A DNA stretch of 64,000 bases from Streptomyces sp. 35G-GA-8 (GTDB taxonomy: Bacteria; Actinomycetota; Actinomycetes; Streptomycetales; Streptomycetaceae): contig NZ_JAMHJQ010000009.1 of assembly GCF_023534745.1 (NCBI RefSeq), forward strand, positions 372,001 through 436,000, in the 5' to 3' direction. Within the stretch, counting starts at the first letter, position 1, and each line of letters begins with the position of its first letter. The notes beneath the pieces were generated by a model. That model searched no databases and was not told where the DNA came from. It saw nothing but the letters and a program-made list of their open reading frames with translations. Below, in pieces: positions 1 through 8,515 of the stretch. Made by a program: the position numbers and the translations under genes.

Positions 1-842
1 GGATCACGGACTCCGATGTCCTCCAGGCGGGCCGGCAGTTCTCCGCGTGGAAGCTGAAGGACCTGGCGCAGGAGTACTTGATCGCCCACCCGTTCCTCGA
101 ACGGCTCTTCCCGCTCTTCCAGAACACGGGGTACGTGGTGTCGCGCGCGGCGCTCAGCAGCCGGTTCGAGCAGGCCGCGGAGACGCTGCACCGGCTGTTC
201 CCCGCGTACGCCGAGGCGCTGACGCCGTCCGGCGCGGTCGACATCCTGTACAGCGTGGGCTTCCTCGGGGTGCGCCGAGGCAATGACGTGGTGTTCGCGG
301 GCGGCGGTGAGCTGCCCGTCCAGCCGCACGAAGGGGAGCTCCATGTCCATCCGTGCTTCCGTGAGGCGTTGGGCGCCACCAGCGCGATCGACCTCCGCCG
401 CTTCGAGCCGGTGGCGGCGGGCGACCGTATCGCGTCCGGCACTTTCACCGTCGACGGGGCGGGCAATACGGGGGTGAGCCGCGAGTACCGGCTGCTGGCG
501 GAGCTGACGCGGTCCTGTCACTCCATCCTTTCCCAGGTCGGGCGGGCGGTCGGGCTGGCCCAGGACGCACGGGACGAGATCACCCAGCAGATCGGCCGCG
601 TGCTGAACGACATCGGCGCCGCCCGGCCCCGCGGCGGCAGTGGCGGATACAGCGACACGGCGGGCCATCTCCTCACCGCCGCGCACTACTTCACCAGCCT
701 CGCCGCCCAGCTGCGGGCCAGCGGGCTGGACGACACCACGGGCGCGGGAAGCGTCGCACAGCGGATCGAGGACGAGGCACGCCGGCTGCGACGCCTGGCC
801 GGCGGGTCCTACGGGAGCTCGGGCGACTCGGGGGGCCGCTGA
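1..842 (+). CDS. C-terminal part of a P-loop ATPase (Sll1717-like), 5' end outside window
   Basis: The reading frame is open from base 3 with no start before it, so the gene enters from the left edge; about 279 residues are visible. A TTG at 78 is an unlikely true start because the upstream frame also reads as protein (DVLQAGRQFSAWKLKDLA). The part LFPLFQNTGYVVSR followed by DILYSVGFLGVRRGNDVVF and a HVHPCFREALGA block resembles the C-terminal region of P-loop ATPases of the Sll1717 type, which are soluble KAP/AAA-like NTPases of unknown function. The Walker motifs lie outside the window, so the family call rests on this tail only. The last 80 residues are rich in Gly, Arg and Ser. No partner gene is evident: the next gene is convergent. 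Confidence 0.6.
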   Translation, partial: ITDSDVLQAGRQFSAWKLKDLAQEYLIAHPFLERLFPLFQNTGYVVSRAALSSRFEQAAETLHRLFPAYAEALTPSGAVDILYSVGFLGVRRGNDVVFAGGGELPVQPHEGELHVHPCFREALGATSAIDLRRFEPVAAGDRIASGTFTVDGAGNTGVSREYRLLAELTRSCHSILSQVGRAVGLAQDARDEITQQIGRVLNDIGAARPRGGSGGYSDTAGHLLTAAHYFTSLAAQLRASGLDDTTGAGSVAQRIEDEARRLRRLAGGSYGSSGDSGGR

Positions 843-926
843 CACGGCGCCACGGCCCGGTGTACGGCGGTACGCACCGTGTGCGGGCGGGCCGATGGAA
901 CGTGACGACGTGCCCCTGGACGTCCC

Positions 927-1700
927 CTAGACGGCGGGGCCCCCGGGCGAGACCAGACCCGTCTCGTAGGCCAGGACCACGGCCTGGGCGCGGTCGCGCA
1001 GGGCGAGCTTGGCGAAGATCCGGGCGACATGGGTCTTCACGGTGGCTTCGCTGAGGGTGAGCTCCCGGGCGAGTTCGGCGTTGGAGAGGCCGCCGCCCAT
1101 GAGGGTCAGGACCTCCAGCTCGCGAGGTGTCAGGGCCGTGAGATCGCGATGGACGGCGGGCGGTCCGGGCACGCGGGCGGGCCGGTTGCCGGACGGGTGG
1201 CCGGGCGGACTGCCGGGTGGAGGGCCTGGACGGTGGTCGCTGAAGGCGAAGCGTTCGACGAGGCGCCGGGTGATCGAGGGGGAGAGCAGCGCGTCACCGG
1301 TGTTGACGAGGCGTACGGCGGCGGTGAGGTGCTGCGGGGTGACGTCCTTCAGCAGGAAGCCGCTCGCGCCGAGGGCCAGCGCGGCGTAGACATAACGGTC
1401 GAGGTCGAAGGTGGTCAGCATGAGCACCCGGCACTCCGGGTTCTGTTCGAGGACGCGCCGGGCTGCCTCCAGTCCGTCCATGTTCGGCATACGGATGTCC
1501 ATCAGGACCACGTCCGGGCGCAGCCGACGGGCTGCCGCGACGGCCTCGGCTCCGTCGGCGGCCTCGCCGACCACCTCGATGCCGCGCGTGGTGAGGATCA
1601 GCCGGAAGCCGGTACGGACCAGGGCCTGGTCGTCGGCGATCAGAACACGCGGGACCGGCTCGGACGGGGTGCCGGGCGCGGTGTCGGGTACGGCGCTCAT
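927..1700 (-). CDS. NarL/FixJ-family response regulator
   Basis: DNA-binding response regulator of 257 residues. The receiver domain is at about 18-135, with the acidic pair in VLIADDQ, the phospho-acceptor Asp in VVLMDIRMPNMDG, a Thr in LMLTTFD and the Lys in GFLLKDV. A Gly/Pro-rich linker of about 40 residues follows, longer than usual. The LuxR helix-turn-helix is at about 190-250 (LTPRELEVLTLMGGGLSNAE, then TVKTHVARIFAKL). The ATG overlaps the stop of the sensor kinase gene by 4 bases (ATGA), so the two are co-translated and form one two-component system. Targets are unknown; the divergent permease gene is the natural candidate, as such pairs often control a neighbouring ABC transporter. 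Confidence 0.93.
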   Translation of the reverse strand: MSAVPDTAPGTPSEPVPRVLIADDQALVRTGFRLILTTRGIEVVGEAADGAEAVAAARRLRPDVVLMDIRMPNMDGLEAARRVLEQNPECRVLMLTTFDLDRYVYAALALGASGFLLKDVTPQHLTAAVRLVNTGDALLSPSITRRLVERFAFSDHRPGPPPGSPPGHPSGNRPARVPGPPAVHRDLTALTPRELEVLTLMGGGLSNAELARELTLSEATVKTHVARIFAKLALRDRAQAVVLAYETGLVSPGGPAV

Positions 1701-2626
1701 GGCCGGTCCAACGGAATCCGCGCGCGTACGCGGTAGCCACCGCCGAGGCGCCGTCTGGCGTCCAGATCGCCACCGTAGACGGCGACCCGTTCCCGGAGCC
1801 CGAGCAGGCCGCGCCCCGCTCCGCCCCTCCCGTCCATGGCCGGCTCTCCCGGCGCGGGCCGGTGCCCGGACAGCACGCTCGGCCCGCTGTTCAGCACCTC
1901 GACCCGCAGACAGTGGTCGGCGTACCGCACCGTCACCTCCGCCTGCTCGGCGCCGCCGTGCTTGAGCGCGTTGGTCAGGGCTTCCTGGATGATCCGGTAC
2001 GCGGTGAGATCGATCCCGGCCGGGAGCGGGCGGGGCTCCCCGGAGATGCGCACCTCGACCGGCAGCCCGGCGAACGCGATCCGGTCGATCAGCGGGCTGA
2101 GCCGGCTCAGGCTCGGCTGCGGTGACAGGGCCGCCGCGCCGGTGGAGCCGTCCGGGTCCTCCCCGTCCTCCCCGTCCTCGCCGCTCTGCGACGGCGCCAG
2201 CAGCCCCAGCAGATGACGCAGTTCGGTCATCGCGTCACGGCCCGCGCCCTCGACGGCCCGCAGCGCCGTCTCGGCCTCGTCCGGCAGCGTCGCCAGCACC
2301 TCGCGGGCGGCTCCCGCCTGGACGACCATGACGCTCACGTTGTGGCTGACGATGTCGTGCAACTCCTGGGCGATCCTGGCCCGTTCGGTGTCGACGGCGG
2401 TACGGGCCGCGCTCTCGCGTTCGCGTTCGAGGAGCCAGCGCCGGTCCCCCAGGGCCTTGCGGTGCAGACGCCGTGCCCGTACGAGCGCCACGGCCAGCCG
2501 GCCGGCGACCGCACAGGCCGCCACGAGGGCGGCGACCAGCGCGCCCGTCCCGGATATCCCCACGGATCCCACCTTCTCAGACGGCCCCCTGGACGCGCAT
2601 CCATCCCCGGATCCAGCGCCGTACAT
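1697..2626 (-). CDS. Sensor histidine kinase, HisKA_3 type
   Basis: Kinase partner of the downstream response regulator. Only one clear membrane segment is present near the N-terminus (ALVAALVAACAVAGRLAVAL), against four or more in most relatives, so the sensor part is reduced. The dimerisation and phospho-acceptor helix carries IAQELHDIVSHNVSVMV with the phosphorylated His in LHDIV. The HATPase domain follows with an N box (EALTNALKHGG) and a C-terminal GRGLLGLRERV. A short run of EDGED repeats sits between the two. The ATG at 2626 has a weak ribosome site; a GTG at 2563 preceded by AAGGTGGGA is a good alternative start, leaving 288 residues. The 5' end faces the permease gene, so the two promoters lie in the roughly 190-base gap. 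Confidence 0.88.
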   Translation of the reverse strand: MYGAGSGDGCASRGPSEKVGSVGISGTGALVAALVAACAVAGRLAVALVRARRLHRKALGDRRWLLERERESAARTAVDTERARIAQELHDIVSHNVSVMVVQAGAAREVLATLPDEAETALRAVEGAGRDAMTELRHLLGLLAPSQSGEDGEDGEDPDGSTGAAALSPQPSLSRLSPLIDRIAFAGLPVEVRISGEPRPLPAGIDLTAYRIIQEALTNALKHGGAEQAEVTVRYADHCLRVEVLNSGPSVLSGHRPAPGEPAMDGRGGAGRGLLGLRERVAVYGGDLDARRRLGGGYRVRARIPLDRP

Positions 2627-2703
2627 CCGTGGGATGACGCGGCCCGGAGATTACCTCCGGGGAGGGACGTACGGGCCGTACCGCTCCCCCCAAGCTTCTT
2701 GCC

Positions 2704-2817
2704 ATGGTTACCGAAACCGCAGAAGAGACAGGACGGATCACGGCGGAGGCCCTCGCGATGACTCCGTCGACTCCGTCGGGCCAGGCGGCTCCGGACACTT
2801 CGGGGCGGACCGCGTGA
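2704..2817 (+). CDS. Possible 37-residue ORF coupled to the permease (relic or leader)
   Basis: ATG at 2704 opens a 37-codon frame (MVTETAEETGR... ending SGRTA) whose TGA overlaps the GTG of the permease in a GTGA junction. That arrangement is typical of coupled genes. No family is recognised. Permeases of this type are normally preceded by their ATPase gene, so this could be a relic of a deleted ATPase, a leader peptide, or chance. Third-position GC is lower than in neighbouring genes, and the only purine-rich site is about 40 bases upstream, which argues against efficient translation. Confidence 0.25.
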   Translation: MVTETAEETGRITAEALAMTPSTPSGQAAPDTSGRTA

Positions 2818-5195
2818 GCGCCGTGTGGCGGGCCTCGCGCGCGGCCGTACGGCGGCGCAGGCTCCAGACGATCGTCATCGGTCTTGTCGTCTTCTCCTCC
2901 ACGGTGGCGATCGTCGTGGCACTCGGGCTGCTCGAAGCCGCCTCGGCGCCCTTCGACCGCGCCTTCGCACAGCAGCGCGGCGCCCATGTGGTCGCCTCGT
3001 TCGACCGGGCCGGGGTCCCGGACGCGCGGTTGGGGGCGACGGCGCGGCGGCCGGGGGTGGAGGCCGCGGCCGGTCCGTTCGAGCAGGCCGTCATCACCGT
3101 TCCCGACGCCGGGGAGGGGGCCGGGGGCGGGTCCGGAACCGGGACCGGGGGCGGCGCCGGTACGGAATCCGGGGCCCCGGCCGCTCCGCGCGTGATCACC
3201 GGCCCTCTCACGGTCGTCGGACGCGCCGACCCGGCCGGTCCGGTGGACCGGGTGCGCCTGCTGGCCGGCCGCTGGGTCACCCGCCCCGGGGAGATCGTCC
3301 TCCAGGCGCAGGGCGCCGACCGGGAACTGGGCACGGTGATCAGCGTCCCCGGAGGACCGCGACTCACCGTCGTGGGCTGGGCCAGCAGTCTCAGCCGGTC
3401 CGCCCAGGGCTGGGTCACCCCCGACCAGATCGGGGCCCTGCACCCGACCGCGACGCAGATGCTCTACCGGTTCGCCGGCTCGGCCTCCGCCACGGACGGC
3501 GGGATCGAGAAGGCGATGGCCTCGGCCATGGCGGACCTGCCGTCGGCGTCGCTGCTCGCCTCGCAGTCGTACCTCAGCATCAAGCGGGATGTCGGCCGCA
3601 CGGCCTCCGCCTATGTGCCCTTCCTGCTGGCCTTCGGGATCCTCGGCCTGGTGGTGGCGGTCCTGATCGTCGCCAATGTGGTGAGCGGCGCGGTCGTCGC
3701 GGGGCTCCGGCACATCGGGGTCCTCAAGGCGCTGGGCTTCACACCGAACCAGGTCGTCTCCGTCTATCTGGTGATGGTGCTCGTCCCGGGGGCCGTCGGC
3801 TGTGTCACCGGCACCGTACTCGGCGGCATCGGGGCACAACCCCTCCTGAAAAGCGTCTTCATGGGGATCGGGACCGAGGATCTCGCCGTGGGCATCAGCC
3901 CATGGGTGTACGGCGTGACGCTGCTCGGGATGCCCGTCCTGGTCGTCCTCGCCGCGCTCGCCCCCGCGCTGCGCGCGCACCGGCTCCCGGCGGCCAGGGC
4001 GATCAGCGCGGGCAGCTCGCCCCGCGCCGGACGCGGACAGCGCGTACAGCGGCGGCTCGCGGGCACCCGGCTGCCGCGCTCGGTCAGCCTGGGGCTTGGC
4101 CTGCCCTTCGCGCGGCCGGGCCGTACGGTCCTGACCCTGGCGGCCGTCGTCCTCGGCGTGACCACGGTGACGCTGGCGACCGGACTGTCCAGCACGATGA
4201 CCGCGTACGGCGAGGCCGCGCAGCGGGTCGGGCACGTACACACCGTGGTCCATGTGGGCAAGCCGCAGTTCGGCGAGCCCGCGCCGAAGCAGGGCGACGC
4301 CGAGACGGAGGCCCTGCTGCGCTCGCTGCCCGGCGCGGTCCGGGTGACCGCCGACGCGTGGATCGAGGTCAACCTCGCCGGGTACACGGAGACCATCAAC
4401 TGCCAGTTCTTCCGGGGCGATTCGGACACCCTGGGCGAGACGATCGCCAAGGGCCGCTGGCTGGAGGGCCCGGGAGAGGTGGTGGCGTCGCCCGCGTTCC
4501 TGAACAAGCGCGGCCTGGAGGTCGGTGACCGGGTCACCTTCGCGCTGGACGGCAGGAAGGCGTCCGCCACGATCGTCGGCGAGACCATGGACGGCATGCC
4601 CGACCGGCTCCAGTCCAACTGGGAGACGCTGACCGCGTTCGCACCGGACCGCGAGGCCAATCAGTACGAGGTCCAGCTCGCCCCGGGCACCGCCGTCGAC
4701 ACCTACAACGCGGCCGTCAGGGCGGCGGACCCGGGGCTCAGGCCCCTGGCCCTCTCCGAGACGAACCGCGACGCCGTCGTCATCATCGGCTCGGCCTCGG
4801 CGCTGACCGTCCTCCTCGCGACGGTCGCCGCGCTGGGTGTCTTCAACACCGCCCTCCTCAACACCCGCGAGCGGCGCAGGGATCTGGGCACGCTCAAGTC
4901 CCTCGGCATGACACCGCGTCAGGTGAGCGTGATGGTGGTGACCTCGATGGCGGCGCTCGGCGCGGTCGGCGGCGCGCTGGGCATCCCGGCCGGCATCGGC
5001 GCGTACGAACTGATCATCCCCGCCATGACCGACGCGGCGGACGTCAGCCTCCCCGCCTCCATGACGGACGTCTGGCAGGCCTCCGTACTGGCCCCGCTCG
5101 CCCTGACGGGCATCGTGATCGCGGCGCTCGGCGCCCTGGTCCCGGCCCGCTCGGCGGCGCGGCTGACGATCGCGAAGGTGCTGCACAACGAGTGA
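2814..5195 (+). CDS. FtsX/MacB-like ABC transporter permease, two FtsX domains
   Basis: Integral membrane permease of about 793 residues with two repeats of the FtsX architecture. Each repeat has an N-terminal membrane helix (QTIVIGLVVFSSTVAIVVAL; RTVLTLAAVVLGVTTVTLAT), an extracytoplasmic domain, then three helices with the coupling motif GVLKALGFTPNQV or GTLKSLGMTPRQV. Such proteins export lipids, peptides or antibiotics, or act as mechanotransmitters, with a separate ATPase. No ATPase gene is adjacent here. The GTG at 2814 is chosen because the first membrane helix follows directly and the frame upstream is Arg-rich non-coding sequence. A Gly/Thr-rich low-complexity stretch (GGGSGTGTGGGAG) interrupts the first outer domain. 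The adjacent divergent two-component genes may regulate it. Confidence 0.9.
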   Translation: MSAVWRASRAAVRRRRLQTIVIGLVVFSSTVAIVVALGLLEAASAPFDRAFAQQRGAHVVASFDRAGVPDARLGATARRPGVEAAAGPFEQAVITVPDAGEGAGGGSGTGTGGGAGTESGAPAAPRVITGPLTVVGRADPAGPVDRVRLLAGRWVTRPGEIVLQAQGADRELGTVISVPGGPRLTVVGWASSLSRSAQGWVTPDQIGALHPTATQMLYRFAGSASATDGGIEKAMASAMADLPSASLLASQSYLSIKRDVGRTASAYVPFLLAFGILGLVVAVLIVANVVSGAVVAGLRHIGVLKALGFTPNQVVSVYLVMVLVPGAVGCVTGTVLGGIGAQPLLKSVFMGIGTEDLAVGISPWVYGVTLLGMPVLVVLAALAPALRAHRLPAARAISAGSSPRAGRGQRVQRRLAGTRLPRSVSLGLGLPFARPGRTVLTLAAVVLGVTTVTLATGLSSTMTAYGEAAQRVGHVHTVVHVGKPQFGEPAPKQGDAETEALLRSLPGAVRVTADAWIEVNLAGYTETINCQFFRGDSDTLGETIAKGRWLEGPGEVVASPAFLNKRGLEVGDRVTFALDGRKASATIVGETMDGMPDRLQSNWETLTAFAPDREANQYEVQLAPGTAVDTYNAAVRAADPGLRPLALSETNRDAVVIIGSASALTVLLATVAALGVFNTALLNTRERRRDLGTLKSLGMTPRQVSVMVVTSMAALGAVGGALGIPAGIGAYELIIPAMTDAADVSLPASMTDVWQASVLAPLALTGIVIAALGALVPARSAARLTIAKVLHNE

Positions 5196-5269
5196 GGGCG
5201 CCGCACAACGAGTGAGGCCGGTCGTCGTCCACCCCAAGCCCGGAGCGATCGCGCCCGTTCTGAGGCCGG

Positions 5270-5803
5270 TCAGAGCGCCGGTTCACCGACCAGATGGTCA
5301 CCAGGGATGCCGGCCTTGGTGGGGTCGTAGTAGTCCCTGATGCCATCGGCCCAGGTCACCCGCGCGATCCGGTCCGCGTCCGTGGGCCCGAACGCGTCGA
5401 AGAGGGAGTGGATGTTGGGGAGCCGGAAGCCGATGGCCGTCATGAGCGCGACGAATGTCGGCCGCCTGACCAGTCCGTCGCCCTCCAGATCGCCCAGCGC
5501 GGACAGTGTTTCGGCGAACTCGTCGACCGCTTCATCGAAGCGCTCCGGAGAAAGGACACAGGCCACGTACTCGTCGAGGCCGACCTTGCCGTCGCCGTCG
5601 GCGTCCAGTTCGCCGACCACGGTCGTCCAGTACGTCCGGAACGCGGCGACCATCGCGCTCTTCGCCGCGTCGTCGGCGCTGGGTACCGCCTGGACGACAT
5701 GCGTCGCCATGAGCTCGAAATCGTCCGCTTCGAGATATCCGTTGCCGTTGACGTCGAAGAGTGTGAAGACCAGCTTGACCCGGTCGAGTGCTTCCGTACG
5801 CAT
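5270..5803 (-). CDS. Calerythrin-like EF-hand calcium-binding protein
   Basis: Cytosolic protein of 177 residues, the length of calerythrin of Saccharopolyspora. Two EF loops are canonical: DVNGNGYLEADD near residue 18 and DADGDGKVGLDE near residue 64. A third, DLEGDGLVRRPT, lacks the position-12 acidic residue, and a fourth at the C-terminus (GPTDADRIARV) is degenerate. This one-functional-per-pair pattern is common in sarcoplasmic-type calcium buffers. The ATG at 5803 follows a GGAGGG site; an upstream extension of the frame lacks EF-like sequence. The gene is convergent with the permease gene, and nothing in the neighbourhood fixes its role. A second EF-hand gene lies at 11.4-13.0 kb. Confidence 0.9.
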   Translation of the reverse strand: MRTEALDRVKLVFTLFDVNGNGYLEADDFELMATHVVQAVPSADDAAKSAMVAAFRTYWTTVVGELDADGDGKVGLDEYVACVLSPERFDEAVDEFAETLSALGDLEGDGLVRRPTFVALMTAIGFRLPNIHSLFDAFGPTDADRIARVTWADGIRDYYDPTKAGIPGDHLVGEPAL

Positions 5804-5940
5804 GGTGTCTCGCCCTCCGTCAGGCCCTGACCGGCGTGCACGCATCGTGCACGCGCGTAGGCGTTTCCACTGTGCGAGGCAGGGGGCGGTGCGTCCCGTG
5901 AAGTGCCGAGGCATTCATCAGGATGAGTGAAAGCGGTTTA

Positions 5941-6843
5941 TCAGAGGGCGAGTTGGGGGTCCTTCGTCACTTCGAGGACCGCTCGCGCGAAGACCTGGAC
6001 GGCGCCGGTGTCGTCCCCGGCCCGCCACACCAGGCCGTACCCGATGGGTTCGGCGTCCTCGAAGGGCAGGTACGTGACGCCCGGCCGCGTGAAGTATGTG
6101 GCGGTGTGCGCGGCCGACAGCAGGGCCCCCTTGCCACCGGCGACGAGCATGAGCGCCTCCTGCATATGGGTGACGGCAGGGCCGCGACGGATCGGTCTGC
6201 CGCTGGGCGTGTGCGCGGGCACCCGCTGTTCCAGCCGGTAGTCGGGGAGTTCACCGGCGATCGTGAGCAACGGCACCTCGGCCAGGTCTTCGAGCGACAC
6301 CTTCCCTCCGGCGGCCAGCGGATGCCCGGCGGAGACCGCCAGCACGCGCCCCTCCGTGAGCAGGGTGGGGCCCCCGCCGAGATCGTCCTCCCGTACGGGG
6401 AACTCCGTGAGCTGGACATCGAACTCGCCGCTGCGCAGCTGCCCGAACGGATCCGAGAGCGGCACCTCACAGATCTCCACGCCCAGCTCGGGATGGCCGG
6501 CGCGCAGCGCCTCCGCGGCCTTCATCACGATCTCGCCGGCCAGCGGGGTGGAGAACCCGACATGCAGCACGCCACTGATGCCGCGCGCGGTGGCGGCGGC
6601 ACGCGCGACGGCGGCGCCGACCGCGCGATGGTGCGGTTCGAGGTCGTCACGGAGCTGCCGGCCGAGGGCGGTGAGGGCGACGCGGCGGCTCGTACGGACG
6701 AACAGCGGGGCGCCGACGCGGCGTTCCAGGCGCTGGACGAGCTGGCTCACCCGGGCCCGGGACAGCCGCAGCCGGTCCGCGGTGCGGCCGAAATGCAGCT
6801 CCTCGGCGAGGATGAGAAAGCACTCCAGTTCAACGCGCTCCAT
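5941..6843 (-). CDS. LysR-family transcriptional regulator
   Basis: LysR-type regulator of 300 residues. The N-terminal winged HTH is VELECFLILAEELHFGRTAD then LRLSRARVSQLVQRLERRVG, and the effector-binding domain runs from about residue 90. It is divergent from the MFS exporter at 7022, the classic arrangement in which the regulator controls the transporter from the shared 180-base gap. The start is ambiguous: a 16-base direct repeat places two ATG codons each followed by ERVE, at 6870 and 6843. The inner one (6843) is used because GGGGGCG lies at a usable distance; the outer one would add nine residues. A regulated drug or metabolite efflux role is inferred from context only. Confidence 0.9.
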   Translation of the reverse strand: MERVELECFLILAEELHFGRTADRLRLSRARVSQLVQRLERRVGAPLFVRTSRRVALTALGRQLRDDLEPHHRAVGAAVARAAATARGISGVLHVGFSTPLAGEIVMKAAEALRAGHPELGVEICEVPLSDPFGQLRSGEFDVQLTEFPVREDDLGGGPTLLTEGRVLAVSAGHPLAAGGKVSLEDLAEVPLLTIAGELPDYRLEQRVPAHTPSGRPIRRGPAVTHMQEALMLVAGGKGALLSAAHTATYFTRPGVTYLPFEDAEPIGYGLVWRAGDDTGAVQVFARAVLEVTKDPQLAL

Positions 6844-7021
6844 GGTCGCCCCCGGTTCAACGCGCTCCATAGCTCCCCCGGATCGGTGCGCCGGCCAGGT
6901 CGGGCCGGGCCGGATCGGTAAGCCTGGCTTGACGAACGTTGCGATCTTCGCCGTTGTTCCCCCACAGCCGCTGATCGATGGTGATCGAGCCAAGACTTCC
7001 CTACACCATCGAGGAATTCAG

Positions 7022-8440
7022 ATGAGTACGCGTGACTGGGGCGTGCTGTTCGTCCTGTGCGGTGCGATCTTCCTGGAAGGCATCGACGTGGCCATGCTCA
7101 ATGTGGCCCTCCCCTCCATCCGCTCCGAACTCGGCCTGTCCACCGGCGAGTTGCAGTGGGTCATGAGTGCGTACGTCCTCGGGTACGGCGGCTTCATGCT
7201 GCTCGGAGGACGGGCCGCCGACCTCTTCGGCCGCCGCAGGATGTTCGTCTTCTGGCTCACCGTCTTCCTGCTCTTCTCGGGCCTCGGCGGGTTCGCCACC
7301 GACGGCTGGACGCTGATCGTCGCGCGGTTCGTCACCGGCGTCGCCGCCGCCTTCATGACCCCGGCCGGACTGTCCATCATCACCACGAGCTTCGAGGAGG
7401 GCCCGCGCCGCGACAAGGCCCTGCTCGTCTACTCCGGCACGGCGGCGGGCGGCTTCTCGATCGGTCTGGTCGTCGGCGGGTTGCTCACCGCGGTCGACTG
7501 GCGGTGGGTGTTCTTCGCGCCGGTCGTTCTGTCCTTCCTCGTCCTGACCGCCGCGCTCGCGCTCCTGCCCAGGTCGCCGCGGCCGGACCGGACCGGGGAG
7601 AGCGTGGACCTGGCGGGTTCGGTCACCATCACCGCGGCCATCGTGCTGCTCGTCCTCGGCGTCGAACGTGCCTCCCACACGGGGATCGGCTGGACGCTCG
7701 GCACGCTCGCGGCGGGCCTGGCCCTCCTCGGTGTCTTCGTCGCCGTCGAACGGCGCTCGGCCTCTCCGCTCGTACGTCTGGGCATCTTCCGCGTCGGACC
7801 ACTGGTGCGCGCCAACCTCTCCGCGCTGCTGTTCGCGGCCGGCTTCTTCGGATTCCAGTTCCTGGTGGTGCTGTATCTCCAGGAGCTGCGCGGCTGGTCG
7901 ACGCTCCAGACGAGCTTCGCGATGATCGTCATCGGTATCGACGCCATACTCTCGCCCACGCTCACGCCGAAGCTGGTGGCCCGGTTCGGCAACGCGAGGG
8001 TGATCTTCGGCGGTCTGCTGCTGGCCGCGCTCGCCTACGCGCTGTTCCTGCCGGTCGGCGCCGACTGGACGTATCCGATGATGTTCCCGAGCCTGATCAT
8101 CCTCGGGCTGGCCTTCGCGCTGGCGTACGGCCCGCTCACCATCGCCGCCACGGACGGTATCGAGGAGCGTGAACAGGGGCTGGCCGGCGGCCTGCTCTAC
8201 ACCTCGTTCCAGTTCGGCGCCGCGCTCGGGCTCTCGGCGGTCACCGCCGTGAACGTCGCGGCCACCGACGCGGACTCGCCGGCGGCCCTGCTGGACGGAT
8301 ACCACGCCGCACTGGTCGTCCCGTTCGCGGCGGCCCTGCTCGCCGCCCTCGTCAGCGCTTTCGGGCTGCGGTCGCGGAAGGGCTCGGCGGTCGCGTACGG
8401 GGAGGCGCAGGCCCGCCCCGACACCCCCGCTGCCCGCTGA
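7022..8440 (+). CDS. MFS transporter, DHA2 (EmrB/QacA-like) family
   Basis: Membrane exporter of 472 residues with about 14 predicted helices, the size of the DHA2 drug:proton antiporters. Helix 1 contains GAIFLEGIDVAMLNVALPSI, which carries the D-x-x-(I/V)-x-x-x-A-L-P motif of that family. The loop 2-3 motif is GGRAADLFGRRRMFV (motif A), and a motif C-like glycine-rich helix (SGTAAGGFSIGLVVGGLLTA) follows. The ATG at 7022 is preceded by GAGGAATTCAG. It is divergent from a LysR gene. Substrate is unknown; relatives export antiseptics, antibiotics and dyes. Confidence 0.93.
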   Translation: MSTRDWGVLFVLCGAIFLEGIDVAMLNVALPSIRSELGLSTGELQWVMSAYVLGYGGFMLLGGRAADLFGRRRMFVFWLTVFLLFSGLGGFATDGWTLIVARFVTGVAAAFMTPAGLSIITTSFEEGPRRDKALLVYSGTAAGGFSIGLVVGGLLTAVDWRWVFFAPVVLSFLVLTAALALLPRSPRPDRTGESVDLAGSVTITAAIVLLVLGVERASHTGIGWTLGTLAAGLALLGVFVAVERRSASPLVRLGIFRVGPLVRANLSALLFAAGFFGFQFLVVLYLQELRGWSTLQTSFAMIVIGIDAILSPTLTPKLVARFGNARVIFGGLLLAALAYALFLPVGADWTYPMMFPSLIILGLAFALAYGPLTIAATDGIEEREQGLAGGLLYTSFQFGAALGLSAVTAVNVAATDADSPAALLDGYHAALVVPFAAALLAALVSAFGLRSRKGSAVAYGEAQARPDTPAAR

Positions 8441-8512
8441 CCGCCGGGCTGCCGGATCGCCGGGCTGCCCGATCGCCCGACCGCCGGATTGCCCGACCAG
8501 TGTGAGGAGCCC
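8441..8512. repeat. Short imperfect tandem repeats between two genes
   Basis: The spacer holds four to five imperfect copies of a unit close to GCCGGGCTGCCCGATC, period about 14-16 bases (starting near 8443, 8458, 8475 and 8483). The copies end just before the GAGGAG ribosome site of the next gene. Period and copy number are too irregular for a CRISPR array; replication slippage is the simpler reading. Confidence 0.6.
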
Positions 8513-8515
8513 TTC

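Noticed and set aside
2577..5237. An 886-codon open frame on the minus strand opposite the permease gene
   Set aside because: It mirrors the plus-strand gene, is Arg/Gly/Asp-rich without domains, and is the usual antisense shadow of a GC-rich gene.
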